From: Neopestalotiopsis rosae
Taxonomy: Eukaryota; Ascomycota; Sordariomycetes; Amphisphaeriales; Sporocadaceae
Assembly (NCBI GenBank): GCA_023078685.1
Contig: JALGAS010000005.1
Location: forward strand, 1,178,001-1,242,000
Reading direction: 5' to 3'
Length of the DNA stretch: 64,000 nt
Below the pieces are notes generated by a model. The model searched no databases and was not told where the DNA came from. It worked only from the letters and a program-made list of their open reading frames with translations. Positions within the stretch are counted from its first letter, which is position 1. Every line of letters starts with the position of its first letter. Shown here piece after piece: positions 10,553-23,202 of this stretch. The translations under genes and the position numbers were made by a program.

Positions 10553-12708
10553 ATGAGAACCAACACAATGGCATTGCAGGAAAATTCTTCCGAGAGTCTC
10601 ATGACGAGTCCTCCAAATGGCATGGCTCGCAATGCATTTGAATACGCACTCGATAGCGCAAGCACTTTCTCCTCAGACAGTCCCATCAAGGTACGCCTGG
10701 TCACATCAGCAGCACTCGCTCTCGCACTTCATCATCTGGCCTTTCGCAAAGGAGAATGGCACCTGCGAGCCCCAACAGTCTTCACAGCTTGGCTGCTCTC
10801 TTTCCCACTACAATTTTCTGTCGAGCTCTTTCTCTCTACGAGCAACGTTGGTGGTAGCTTCTATACCACATTACTTACACTCAGTTGCTTCACCGTTACC
10901 ATTTTTGCCAGTATTGCCACGCACCGGCTCTTCTTCCATCCCCTACAGTCTTTCCCGGGGCCGAAACTAGCTGCAGTCTCCAAAGTATGGCATTCAATCC
11001 AGTGTTTGGACGGCAAGAACTATCGTTTCTTGGAACGTCTCCATCACCAATACGGTGACTTTGTCCGGACAGGTGAGTGGCCGCGCATCATCTAGAACAA
11101 CTTACAGATCTATGGGTACTGACGATCACCTAGGTCCCAACGAGGTCACCATATTCCGCCCTGAAGCTCTAATCTCCCTCGATGGCCCGGGAAACAAGAC
11201 TACCAAGTCTGTTTGGTATGACTTTTTGATGCCCGATATGGGAGTCACCACCATTCGCGACAAGACATTCCATGATCAGCGGCGCAAGATCTGGACCCAA
11301 GCTTTCTCGGAAAAAGGTAGCAGCTACACCAATTTTGAACTAACAATTTTATCCACGGTAGCTAACATTTATAAAAACCCATCAGCGCTTCGAGTCTATG
11401 AAGGCCAGATGATAGGTGCTGCCGAGAAGCTCCAGAGCCTCATAGACGCTGCAGCCAAGAAAGACGAGGCGGTAAACTTCTCGTCTCTGGCCTACTGGTT
11501 CTCATTCGATGTCATGGGCATGTTCGCTCTGTCCCAGTCATTCGACATGCTGCACAACCAGAAGTGGCACTACGCCGTCGACAACCTTCGCCGCGCCATG
11601 TCCATTCTGGGCCCTCTGTCGCCCGTTCCATGGTTGGCGCAAATTGGGTTCAAGTATCTACATGGCTATTGGAAGATCGCAGAGTGGCATACCATGATTG
11701 ATTGGTGCCGGGACCGCATGAAGGAGAGAATCGATGTAAGAATGATTCTTCGAGATTATGGTTCGCAGTTTAGCTTGCTAACTTGATGCAGCACGATAAC
11801 GAGGGTACAAACATCGCTTCTTATCTCATCGCCGACGCAAGGAAGCGCAACAGCCTTGAGAGCGATAAGCATCTACTCGCAGGTGAAGCGATCGTCGCAA
11901 TCGTGGCTGGCAGGTAAGGTGTCCTATTGCTGCATTTGAGATGTTGAAGCTAGCCCTCTAATGTGAACAGCGACACCGTGGCTCCAACACTGGTGTTCCT
12001 CTTTTACCAACTGGCCAAGGATCCTTTGCTGGCCAATCAGCTTTTTGAGGAGCTCCAGGGTGTTTCTGACATCTTCGACGTCCGCTCCCTGGACCAGCTT
12101 CCCCTCCTCAACGCTATCATCAACGAGACACTGCGATTCCATCCGGCCGTACCCACCGGCGGGTACCGAGACGCCCCTCCGGGAGGCATGACGATTGCCG
12201 GTCGCTTTATCCCGGGCGGCACAACAATTGTAGCACCACGCTATACAATCTTCAGATGTACGTTTCTCTTGCGTATCGCGCTTGCTACGAACAAACAATA
12301 TCGTCGATTACCGGCTGACATAGGATAATAGCGGAGGAAGCGTACGAGCATCCGGACAAGTTCCTCCCCCAGCGCTGGTACAAGCAGCCAGAGCTCGTCA
12401 AGGACAAGCGCTCGTTCCTACCTTTTGCTCAAGGTAAGTTTCATCCCGAGCCTACGTGGCCATACTCTACTTGCCGTTTGACTTTTCACGAACCTATACT
12501 CATTTTATTTTCGACAGGTCGTTATACTTGCCTGGGCAAGAACTTGGCCTTGGCTGAGCTGAGGACGGTCACTTCAATGCTTGTGTCCAAGTTTCACATC
12601 AAATTTGCTCCCGATCAAAACGTGTCAGACGTGGAAGGGAACCTGCAGGATCAGTTTACGGCTTGCCCAGGCGAACTCAAATTAGCGTTCACCCCACGGT
12701 CGGTATAA
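10553..12708 (+). CDS. Cytochrome P450 monooxygenase with multi-helix N-terminus
   Basis: Seven exons: 10553-11072, 11134-11316, 11386-11735, 11792-11913, 11971-12257, 12332-12433 and 12518-12708. All are GT-AG with consistent phase, giving 584 residues. ATG at 10553 is the first Met; a second at 10568 is possible. The N-terminus has about three hydrophobic segments before the proline hinge (FFHPLQSFPGPKLAAVSKVW), so it is ER-anchored by more than one helix. The I-helix AGSDTV is canonical. The Cys-ligand motif is FAQGRYTCLGKNLA with Cys526. The 69-bp intron 2 is a multiple of three without stops, so retention would add 23 residues. It is a probable hydroxylase of the terpene made by its divergent UbiA-type neighbour (inference). 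Confidence 0.93.
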
Positions 12709-12874
12709 TCATAGTAAGCACCAGAAAAGACCCATAGAAAACAGTGCATCACCATTGCGCCTTTCAACAAATGGACGGTGTCGCACGTGGAATCACAAAG
12801 ACTGTATTATGAAGTGGTGACGTAGATTTGAAATGGTTCTAAATGATCAAGACGAAAAGACAATCTGCATGGTC

Positions 12875-15800
12875 TCAGATTTTCCACTGCTGCATCCACA
12901 TATTCAAGACATCCCTATCGATGGCTTTCAAGCTTGCCATCATCTTGCTAGCCTCTATAGCCGCTGTCGTACTGAATATCGGCTGCATCTCAAGTCCCCT
13001 GGACACAATCTGGCTCATGTACTGAAGGAAAGGCTCGATGACGGTCAACGTTACAGCGTTGGCCTCGGGCAGCCCTTCAAGGTTCTGCCGTGCTAGGCAA
13101 TCAAGCCATTCTTGTAGAGTCACTTCCTTGACTTTGCGATCGGCACCGCGCTGCCTCTGGAACTCGGCAACGAATGTGGCCCAATCCGTCAGTTTCGGGT
13201 TGACTATGTTTCTGACTTGGAGCAGCTCGCAGTCGTTCACAAGAGAAGACTGGCTTTCTCTGCTAGAATCATCCGTGTCCCCCAGCCCAGTCAACTGGCA
13301 AATGACCTTGGCTGCAAGATCAACCGGCACCCAGTCAATTGGTGGGAGATCACACGGAATCATTCCTGATGCGCTGGAGATAGCTATCAGAGACGGGATC
13401 CATTCCGAGTCTGACCACATTGATGGACCGTCGTAGAAGACGCTGTCGATACTTTGCCCCGCGATCTGACCTATGCGCGCCACAGTGACAGGAATGTTAC
13501 CCACACGACTCGCTCTGGCAAGCATGCGCTCGGCTACGTGCTTTGACTGTGCATAACCGAACGGCGATGAAAGATCTGCGCCATCCTCCAGAATGGCCTC
13601 GGGTATGTGCGTCTCGCCCCCGGTATGGGCTTTGTCAGCATGCGGAATCCTGGACGACCATTCGTGTACTGCTGCAGTCGACGAGACAAAGACTATCCTC
13701 GGACTCGACCTGAGCTGAGACCTTGAAACGAGGTCAACCAACTCGCGCACACTCCTCAGAAGCTCTGGCCGATATGAATCGAGTGACCAGCTGAAGTCGA
13801 CTTTCCAGGCGTTGTGAATAAACACGTGACAATTACTCAGCAGCTCTGTCTCGTGTACGTCTGAAAGCCCAAGTCGGGGCTTTCCAAGGTCAATCGGCAT
13901 GAACACCACATTGGGAGGATCATCGCCAATGGCATTACTGGAGTCTCGATGAACGGCCCTTGCCAGGCAGTAGATTTGGCCTACCCGTGGATTGCGCAGA
14001 AGTTCTCTAAACACATAAGGGCCAAGCGATCCACGTGGGCCAATGATGGCAACGTTAACCTTCGAAGACGCGGTTGGAGTGATTTCAGTGGTTCCATCTG
14101 TAACGGCTACTGCAGTCTTTGGTAATGGCAGATCCGTGGTGAACTCATCGAGGACTTCGTTAATTTTCGTGTCGTGGTCCGCAATCTCTGGGGCAACTGG
14201 GTTTGCGTTATTTTGTGTCGATAGACTCTGACGGAAGAAATGATTGAGCAATTGAGGGGCGAGTTGCGCAATCGTAGGTTTGCGGTACAGGAGTCGCATC
14301 AACTGTGCTGTTCTTCTTCCAGCTCGACCCTTTGACTTGCCAAGAATGGCGTGCTGTATGCTTCTGCTGAGACCAGCGCAGCCAATGGAGTCCAAACCCA
14401 TCAGGAAAAAGTTATCGTCATCCCCTAGTGATCCCGCCTTGGCCGGTAAAACCCGCTGGACGTGCATGCGCAGAAATTGCTTCACGCCAGGGAGAAGAAA
14501 GTCATCGATCTCTCGCTCGATGACTTCCGGGGATTCGTGGCCATCATGATCATCACCGTTTTCTTGCTCTTTTTCGTCGCCCCCATATGCAGTTTCGATA
14601 GCAGCAGCGTAGGCCTCAATGGTCAACTTTCGAACAATGGCGCCTTTTGGCGCGCGTATGAACGGGGTTTCGCGACGCGCAACCAAGACACGATAGCGGT
14701 TGATCCGTGCATAGGTTGGCGCAATGTCATTTGCCTCTTGTATGATAGGCCAGATGAGGTCAAGAAAAGGTTCCGGGTTGCTGGTATCGAGCTCCTTGGA
14801 GTAGACGTCTGCTTTCGGTTCCACAATCAAGAGCGGTTCCTGTCTTCCTTGGCCGACGACAAGGGCACCAGACAGCAAAGGATGGCCCTGAATGAGGGTC
14901 TCCATCTCAAGTGGGCGGATCTTGTGACTGCTCGAGAGCACGACGAGATCATCGATGCGCGAGTGGAAACGCCACAGCTGTGGCTCGGAGGCATGTCTCA
15001 CAAACAAATCCCCCGTCCGCCATGTGGCGACGTCGGGGAAATTGTGCCAAAGGGAGCGGCGTGCGGCGAACTTTGGATCAGTCTGATGAAGAACCAACTC
15101 GAAGGTCTCTTGCTCATTGCCTTCGACGAGCTGCATGTCGGCCTCCTCAAATGGGTTGAACTCTATGTATGACCAATTGCCGCGCTCCGGGACAAGCAGC
15201 TGCACCTGTCCAATCTCGAGGGAGCCGTACATTTGGCAAACATCAGTCATCTGGCTAAGCCAGTCCCCGATGCGTGGTGACAGCGGCCCACCGCCGTATA
15301 GGACAAAGCGGAGCTTCTTGGCCTGCTCAGCGGCGGCTGGCTCTGCAGCCCACTGTTCGATAATTGAAGGTGGTACATAGAATGCGCATACATCCAGATG
15401 CTTCAGGATCTCCGAGACCAAGCTGCCACTCGGTGGCAAGCTGCTCGGGCCGAAAACGATGGTGGCGCTGGTGGAAAAGATGGGTAAATCAATGTATGCA
15501 TGCACGCCAGCTAACTTGAATGTACCACTTGGTCAGCACGGGTCGATGTGAAGGCAAATGGAAAATATCTTACGTGGTATGGTGGGAAGCATGAGTAGAA
15601 CCTTCCCCCGCCCTCAAAGTTGAACAGTGATGCATTCTGGGGCTTGCGATTTTCAGGAACTGGCATATTTCTATCGTTATCTGTGACTGCAAATGTTCCA
15701 TGTGTCATGGTGACCAGTTTGGGATTCCCTGAAAGATCTCAGTCAGCCAATTGCCTATATCGCTCAATGCCATAAATACACCCACTGGTAGAACCTGACG

Positions 15801-16426
15801 AGTGGAGGATCAAGCATGCCTCATCTCGTGCTGCTTCAAAAGTCTTCAGGTATGGATACAGCTTTGTGTCTTGGGGAACCTGAAGCAGATCCTCAAGCGA
15901 AGGTACGCATATCATCGATGCATGGAGAGCATCTGTACCGCCATGGTCTGATAATCCCACGGCAGCCGCGACCTCATGACCATAGAACAAGGCTTTACAC
16001 TTGGACTCATCAAGCATGCTCTTGTTCTGCGACGTCGTGTTTCTTGGCGAAATGAACAGGACCTATACTGTCCATGTTAGTAAATGCAATACGGATCTGA
16101 GGACTACACAAAGGAATCTTCGATTCAATGAAGAAGCTGTTACTTCCCTTGTATCCGCACTTCACTCCCGCTAAGAAGATGGCCGCATATCGGATATCCG
16201 GTGGCCCAAGATACGCTATGGCGTCCAGAGTGCCGACACCTATTGCATCCTTTACCCAGTACGAAAGATGGTTTACCACAGCGGCCAGCTTCGACATGGT
16301 AACATCCAGAAATCCATGATCCAAATCGGTTGTCGACCTGGGAATTGAGGCATATACTCTCCCCGGAGTAGTGCGAGCATAGTGGTCGACTACCTCGGGG
16401 AGTAGACGTTTGCCAAACTCTGCCAT
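12875..16426 (-). CDS. NRPS-like carboxylate reductase (A-T-R)
   Basis: Four exons, 16426-16148, 16062-15786, 15728-15574 and 15514-12875, would encode 1116 residues. The adenylation domain covers about residues 1-540 (HSSGSTRNPK near 180-189, WRTGD near 404). A carrier domain has Ser613 in LMGLDSIG as the phosphopantetheine site. The C-terminal thioester reductase is a Rossmann domain with GPRGSLG near 730 and YAQSK (Tyr891, Lys895). Such enzymes activate a carboxylic acid as AMP ester, load it on the carrier and release it reductively as an aldehyde or alcohol. Intron 1 (16147-16063) has a CTAAC branch point and an AG end, but its first two bases are GG, not GT. Without correct splicing the frame is lost. 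The GT four bases downstream would shift the frame. The gene may be inactive, or the base may be an error. Confidence 0.85.
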
Positions 16427-17659
16427 GGCGATCGAACGAGGGAAGCAAGCTGTGATGACCGAATTGGGTAGCTTAGCATTCAACTCGAAAGACGATAACT
16501 GTCTACTACTACTACTCTTAATTATTGTAGCAGTCAATCTAGGACTAGAGGAACTAGAGGTAAGCGGTACCAAATAGAGTCCCCAAATGCTATGATCTTA
16601 CCAGGCCCATTGAAATCATTTCTTGGAGGCGGTGCCTGACCGAGATAGTTCCTGGCCGGGAGTTGGTCGCTTCCTGCTTTGTCTGCCTACTTGATAATAA
16701 AACTTCAAGATTGATGCATACCAAGGTAAGTTGCTACATTGGGTTAGCAAACCAAAGCATTTTGAATGCTTTTCGTAGCGCGAAGATTATAGTCATACAG
16801 ACACACACCTTGGGTTTGCACAGTATCTTGCACTGTGCACCCCAATATAGATCCCACGGGTAGCCCACCCAGCCGAGAAGGATTATAGAAGGATTACCAG
16901 GGTACGCTCAGGGCGGAGACTCACCAAAAATGGGCCCACGGTCCAGTCAGTATGCACCATCCAACCACCAGCCCAGCATCTTCCATAATCGCAGGATCTC
17001 TTGGCAAGATTCGCTGCGTAGTAAGCCTGATAGCCGACCTGCAGGACACCCGCAGGTCACCCGCAGACACGTGTGATAGTGTTGCATTACTACAGGAGCC
17101 GTCATCCTACGGGGTGATACCTCGAAGCCACACCAAAGGTAAGCAAGCCAGTGGCACCCAGATTTCAATAGTCGATGCAAATCTCGTCGGAAATACTACG
17201 CTCTAGAGTATGCGTTCTGCAGTAACTGTTGCATCAATCAGCTGAGCGTTCCCCGGATTTTATTACCACATGTCAGCAGCGCTCCCTGCAATAATGCACC
17301 AATATCGACGATAGGAAATCCTTTGCGGGGACCAGCTTCTATTCCAGTCGGTGCCATGGGCGTAGCCTGTAAGATCGTCTGATGAAGATTTCACGCGACC
17401 TTGAGGGATTGCAGAGCATGAGCACCATATCAGCCAGACGCATTATATGCACATGCGCGCATAGGAGCGTCTTCGTTTCGGGTTCGGTTTCTGTTTCCAT
17501 CTAATCGCATCGTGCGCTGCTCGCTTTGCCTCTCTTGCTGTCTAGTTTAAGGTGCATCAATTCCAATTAGTTCCTCTCGGCTCTGGAGATTTGCGCTTTT
17601 GCATCTCGACTGCACGGTTCGAAAACCGACTCCAGAGTTTTGATCGTTTCTGCGGAGAG
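16427..17659. other. Intergenic region at right edge of the cluster
   Basis: 1.2 kb between two divergent genes, holding the promoters of the A-T-R gene and of the rhodopsin-type gene. Direct and inverted short motifs such as CAGGACACCCGCAGGTCACC near 17041-17060 occur, but no gene is readable. It is a plausible cluster boundary because gene content changes here. Confidence 0.45.
16503..16516. repeat. (CTA)n microsatellite
   Basis: A short run of four CTA units plus CT, about 80 bp upstream of the A-T-R start codon (as TAG repeats on the coding strand). It is of no known function. Confidence 0.7.
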
Positions 17660-18883
17660 ATGGCGGCCCAATCAATACCCTCGGGCGGCTTGATGGTCAT
17701 TGTCATCAATACGATCTTTCTCTTCCTAGCCATCGTCGCAGTGATACTGCGCTTCTGGGCACGATTCCTCTCCAAAAGACGCATCTCTCTGGACGACTAC
17801 CTAATCGTTGCGGGCCTGATTTTCACCATTGCCACCATCGCCTGTGGATATGCGCGTATGTCAATCGCTTTTCGGACTGTTGGTCCTCTTCCACTAGTCA
17901 ATCATGTCTAACATCTACAGTCGTGCTTCTCGGAGGGGCAGGAGTCCACCAGGACAAAGCCTCGCTAGAACAGATATCTATAGCATTAAAGGTATTTCAA
18001 TCAGCGTTGCGTCTGCGTTAATATCGGCGATGGTCTAATCCGAGTCTCCCTGTAGCTTTTCGTGCCCGCTCCCCTCTTGTGGGCCATCGCAACGTTCCTG
18101 GTCAAGATGTCCATCCTGTGCTTTTACATCAGCATTTTCAGAATGGCACAGCTGCGCATCGCATCTTTCATCATAATTGGTCTGAGCTGTGCCCTCGTAA
18201 TTGCAGTCGTCTTTCAGAGCTTCCTCCTCTGTCGGCCGTTTGCCCATACCTGGGATAAGACCATCGATGGCGTCTGCGGCGACTCTACAGAGGCCTACCT
18301 GGCCACGGCCATTGTGAACCTCTTCATCGACGTTGCTATTGTGGCCGTGCCCATGCCCACGCTGTGGACTCTGCAGATGCACACCAAGAAGAAGGTTGCA
18401 ATCAGTGCGATACTGGGTCTCGGATTAGTGTGAGTAGCTCCTTAATTCCGACAATCACCATCAGCCTCATGGAACTAATATGAGCACGTGTCCGACAGGA
18501 TCTGCATCTTCACTGGCCTGCGTATCAAGTCCGTGCTCGACCTCGATCCTCTCGATTTCACCTACACCATGGTCGACGACCTCATCTTTGGTGGTCTGGA
18601 GATCGAGCTGGGCATCATCAACGCGTGCCTGCCCATCCTCCAGCCCATTCTGAAAAAGGTTCTGGGTTCCAAATCCACGTGGAGCAGCAAGACCACAGAC
18701 GCCAAGGAGACGAGGACCTGGAACACCAAGCGCGAGAATGCCTTCCATCGCATGCACGATGACAGCTTCCCGCTGAGTGACTGCGTGGCTTCCGTGTCGG
18801 CGGCGCGCGCGTCGCCGACTTCAGATCTGGAGGCGGGGTCTGGAACTGTGATGGTGCAAACTACCTACGAAGTAAAGCAGTGA
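17660..18883 (+). CDS. Fungal rhodopsin/PTH11-like integral membrane protein
   Basis: Four exons, 17660-17855, 17921-17991, 18056-18429 and 18499-18883, all GT-AG, give 341 residues. The start at 17660 (MAAQSIPSGG) precedes the first hydrophobic helix. About seven membrane segments follow. Typical family features are visible: the short RISLDDYLIV motif after helix 1, VKMSILCFYISIFR, a Cys-containing loop (CRPFAHTWDKTIDGVC), and a polar C-terminal tail with many Ser. This is the fungal family often labelled rhodopsin domain or PTH11-type GPCR. Members sit in the plasma membrane and may sense surfaces or small molecules, though most are uncharacterised. It is divergent from the A-T-R gene; a pathway role is possible but unsupported. 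Confidence 0.85.
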
Positions 18884-18984
18884 GGTCACATATGGTTCTA
18901 TTCTAATACTATTGTTATCTAGATTGTGTCCATAACGTATTTTAGTTGTACATGATGTTTGAACCAGACATGAATCTTGAGACT

Positions 18985-21303
18985 CTAGTCATGATTTGCC
19001 GGCGTCGCTTCGTGAGATGCTACCTCTCCATCTGCTATCTGTCTTCCATTGGGTCCATCGGTAAGTGTCTGCTCGTCACTCTGAAGATCTTCCTCGACAC
19101 TCGATGCCGAAACTCCTGGGAGTGTGCTGTCACCAGTTATCGCCTGATACTCATTCTTGAAACTTGATTTTGCAATGACGGGATGGTTCGTAGAAACGTC
19201 CAACTCGCCTAAGAACTCGTCCACTTTCGTAACGGGGACGAACTTGGTAGCCCTTGACCATGTGCCATGTCCCATTGTCTCATGCGCAAGACGATGAAGC
19301 TGTAGTTGCTGGTTTGTTGTCCACTCCAGTTGGCGATATCTCTGGCAGCCATATCTCTTATATAAAAAGCTCAAGATAGGCTCAGTAATCATCGAAATAA
19401 GTATAATCAGACCCCCGGTGGTATACGTGAAGCATAAACCAAATAAATTGAAGGAAGTATAACCTGAACTCCGGATTTTCTACAGGCATCAGTTGAAGAT
19501 CTATGCTCATATGGTAGGTCATATCTTACTTGACTGTTGCAAAATTCTTCTTGTATACTCCCGTCAGGCAATACCCGCACATTGTCCAGCGCTGCGTCGC
19601 TAGGACCGATCGCTGTCGAGATATATGTCGCTTGCAGGAGAGATAGGATAGTATCGAACCAATTTGACACATCGTTTTGCCATTGATTCGAAGGCAACCC
19701 ATATTGAGTGCCGCCGTATAGCTGGGATTGTGATGTAAGACTGCTTGCCCCCATCTTGGTGATAATATTGTTAAGTCCTAAAGGGTTCAAAAGCCACATC
19801 ATATAGATCCAAGTAAGACGAGTTGCTGCTCGATTGTCTGGTGGTATAGTGCCGGTTTCCCAATATTCCGACCATTCTTGGCTCGTGAAATTAAACACTG
19901 GCGCCGCGCCGACCAGTGCGTCGTAAAAGCCTGCCACCGGCCCACAACCAGAATCATTGGGGAGTGCCAAATTGCAGAATTGATATTGTTCAACGCAGCC
20001 AAGAGGAGATGCTGCCTCATCTGGCATGTAGGACTGTACTTGTCCATAAGTCCCTGTTATCGTTTTGGACACGCCAGGGACAGATGCGCGGTACCATTCG
20101 TCTTCGGTAGGCTGATTAAAGATTATACCATCTCCAGAAAGAAAAGCCACAGTGATGTCGCCATCCGGACGCTACAGCGCGGGCAGTGGGATGTACCCTT
20201 GATGATTACCATTGATGGACGGGCGGCCGTTCACTGTAGACGAAGATTGGCACCTGAGAATTATGTTAGCTGAAGTATGGCGATTGTGCTCGAAATATTG
20301 GTTTCAAATACCGGAGTCTAAAGTTGAAACCGGACCATGAAACAGGATCTCTCGACCGCGAATATTGCGATTTCACATCATTTGTTTGCAAAGTGTGATT
20401 GGTCATCGTCTGGTTTTCAAGGGACCCCATCCTGAGCTGTCCATAGTTGTACTGAACGAAATTGCCGTTGGAGGTGTTTTGCTGGGTTGTATATCCGTCC
20501 GTTACTAGCGGTGCACAAGAAAGCACGTATCTATAGGAAGACCTTTGTTCTTCTGGGGCGTTCAGTCCTAAAACGTTGTTGGTGTTGATAGGACCCGTAT
20601 CTAACACAATGTTTGAATTGGCTGACCGGCAAAGACTCTTTTCAAATGGACAGGAGGCATTTGTTGTTGTCAGTTTCGGGACTTTGTCTTTGACAAAGCG
20701 TGAACATCCGAGAATGCCGGAATTATTAGAAGAATAGCATTGCTGAGCATAATTCCCAGCATTGCTTAATTGGTTCGAGACGAACATAAGAGCTGGACCC
20801 AGCGATGAAGCATTAGCCGAAGGAGAGATAAAGCCGCAGTTGGAGCTATCAATTAATACAACATCTCCGACTGCAGATGAGATTGCGGATGAAAAGCCAC
20901 CGGCGACCATGAACGCTGCTGCGATCGTGGCAGCGAGACAGGAGAGAAGCAACAGGTGAAGCAGTCGACGGGGGCCTAAGTGACGCCACGCCCAAAATAG
21001 ACGGACAATCAAAATCAGTCCGCTTTCGGGGCTGGAAGAGTTTCGTAGAATGACCTAACGCTGGCCGTAAAGAGCGTCCTTAGGATTTTGAAAGGAACAG
21101 CATCTGTGGATAGCTAAGCAAAGAATTCTCCAAAAGCAGGTAGCTACTAAAGCGATAAAAGATGCGGTAAATGCGATCAAAAGATTGCCGTTCGAACGAG
21201 ATATGGTGAGTGTTCGACCAAGGATAGGTCCATTCGTCCAATCTGTCCAGAGGCCAATGTGGACATGCTGGTCAATAGTATCGCCGATGATGTCTGCCGA
21301 CAT
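18985..21303 (-). pseudogene. Large fungal membrane protein gene with two in-frame TAG codons
   Basis: Three exons, 21303-20312, 20253-19530 and 19479-18985, keep one reading frame for 737 codons with canonical introns. It is interrupted by TAG at 21057-21055 (codon 83) and TAG at 20174-20172 (codon 358). Around codon 83 the frame reads DALYGQR-stop-VILRNSS, where I expect Gln from memory of the family. Around 358 it reads PLPAL-stop-RPDGDIT. Both fit CAG to TAG changes. Membrane segments are near residues 26-50, 110-135 and close to codons 580-610, with a large sequon-rich extracellular middle part. I know the family only as an uncharacterised fungal membrane protein. No intron of normal size removes either stop. 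It is a probable pseudogene. Confidence 0.75.
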
Positions 21304-23202
21304 GGTTTGCACTCAAACGTCTAATACACAAAAAAGTGGTTGGTCTCAGAGTTGTTTAAGTGGAAGAAAAGTAGTTGAAAACGGAGTTGGCAAGATCATT
21401 CTGTCAATGATGAGCTATCGACAACTCAATCTATTTATTTGCCTCTCTCGTTCGTTGCCAAATAGTGCATTTCGCCATCTCCATCTACAGCCTTGTAGCA
21501 TCGCGCGTTGCAAATGTTGCAAGAGAACGCCATAAACACATGCGCTGTGCTGCATTGTCTCCTCAATACGGATAATGCAGCGAAAGGTGGGGGCTAAGAA
21601 AAAAACCACAACACAAGAATTTCATTGGGGTGTTATTTCTAGTGCCTTGCATAATTGGAAACGGAAAGGGGCATTCAGCTCGGCATGCTTGATATAATGG
21701 CCTCTAATTCGCTGACGCTGCTGTACATCACTTTGGGGGTTTCTGCCCCTCCGGATATGGTTTTCGATATGATATACATACTACAGGACACAAGGAGACC
21801 CCAATCTCGCCAACCTCCCGCCGCGGCTCATGGTCATTGGAGCCCTTGAGTATACAACTTCGGTGAGTTCCAGGCAGCAAGGGTTTATAAGTTTGGAATC
21901 TCACCGAAGACCGGGTTTCACGTTGCTTGAAAATGGTCTTGACCCATTATTATTGGCGTGTAGTTGCATTCATCAGTCTATTTATTTTCTTGTGATGAAA
22001 AAGGGAAATCGATCCGCTTTTGACTGGGGCGTACCTTTAATTCCGACAGTATTGAAATTACAATGCCAAAAATGCATGTCTGATGCCCTGACTACCCGAC
22101 TGTTCTTGATATAAAAGTGAGCGAATGCAAAGGAATCGTGTTGTCTGCATTTTATCAACTATCCCTTCAATTTCTTACACGCATGTCTAGCTCCGACATC
22201 AGCGGTTTTAAAACCTTGCTAAAGATCTCAGCCTAGGATTCCACTTACTAGCCAGATACTGAATCGTTTGGAGTAAGATCGTCAACTTTCCGCGTCAAGC
22301 AGAACTGTGCGAGTGTTGAGTCCAAAAATGAGGTATTATTGCCCGAAGAAAACATGAAGCACTTTTGAAGAAAAACCAATGCCTCAGAACGGCAACATTC
22401 GAACGCTCCAATGAAGCTAGGCTTTCTCATGGTTGAGTATTTGTCTAATAAACGAAAAGGGGAAAAAAGAAAAAGCAACTGCGATAATAACGGGAATTTC
22501 GTGTCACTTAAGGCAATGATAGCTGCATGCTGAGACCCTAAAAACATCACTGCAGCATGAAGGTGCACTGAGCTGAGATATCAGCGGACTAGTACCGATG
22601 TACCGTTCTAGCCCACCATCCCCGTACGAAACGAACAAGATCTAGTGTTAGGCGATACTTGCTTGGTATTGTTCGACGAGAATAGGAAAGAGCCTGTTTT
22701 AGGAATTACTAGAATCCAAATGATCAAGTACTATATGGGAGTGTCCAGAGTGTGTGCTTGAGAACACTGATTGATTAACGCCATAATGTCCAGGTAAATT
22801 TACAGGCTCCAAGGGGATTTACCGGGGCCACCTGAATAAGCCTGCACCTCACTAAAACTGAAAGGGGGACAACATACTAGGTCTTGCAAGATTAACCCAC
22901 TATCCGACCAGTGGAATCTCCAACAAGAAAGGATTGTCTAAACCAGCATTCTTCTTAAGGTGTTGTGGCAATAGATCGCGATTTAAGATGTCTTGATCGT
23001 TGGTCGCACCGGCTATGCTACGCCTCCAAGCAAGTGCAACTTGATTTCGTCTTCTCGTTGCCAAACCCTGCTCGAAAACGGCCAAGTCAACGTGCTAGCT
23101 CCCGCTGTTCACACTGCAGGCTGGCATTTCACACCTGCCACAGCGAATTTCCCTTTACATGTATATATTCCACCTCTATAACCGTCCGCCAGCCAATTGC
23201 AA
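21304..23202. other. AT-rich intergenic region
   Basis: About 1.9 kb without a supportable gene. The longest frames are short and change frame often. The sequence is AT-rich and lies next to 5S rRNA relics, so it may be mutated repeat DNA. I could not recognise a transposase or reverse-transcriptase motif in it. Confidence 0.4.

Noticed and set aside
11317..11385. Reading the second P450 straight through this segment
   Set aside because: The segment has donor, GCTAAC branch point and acceptor and interrupts conserved sequence (AFSEK-ALRVYEGQ), so I treat it as a 69-bp intron although it is in frame and without stops.
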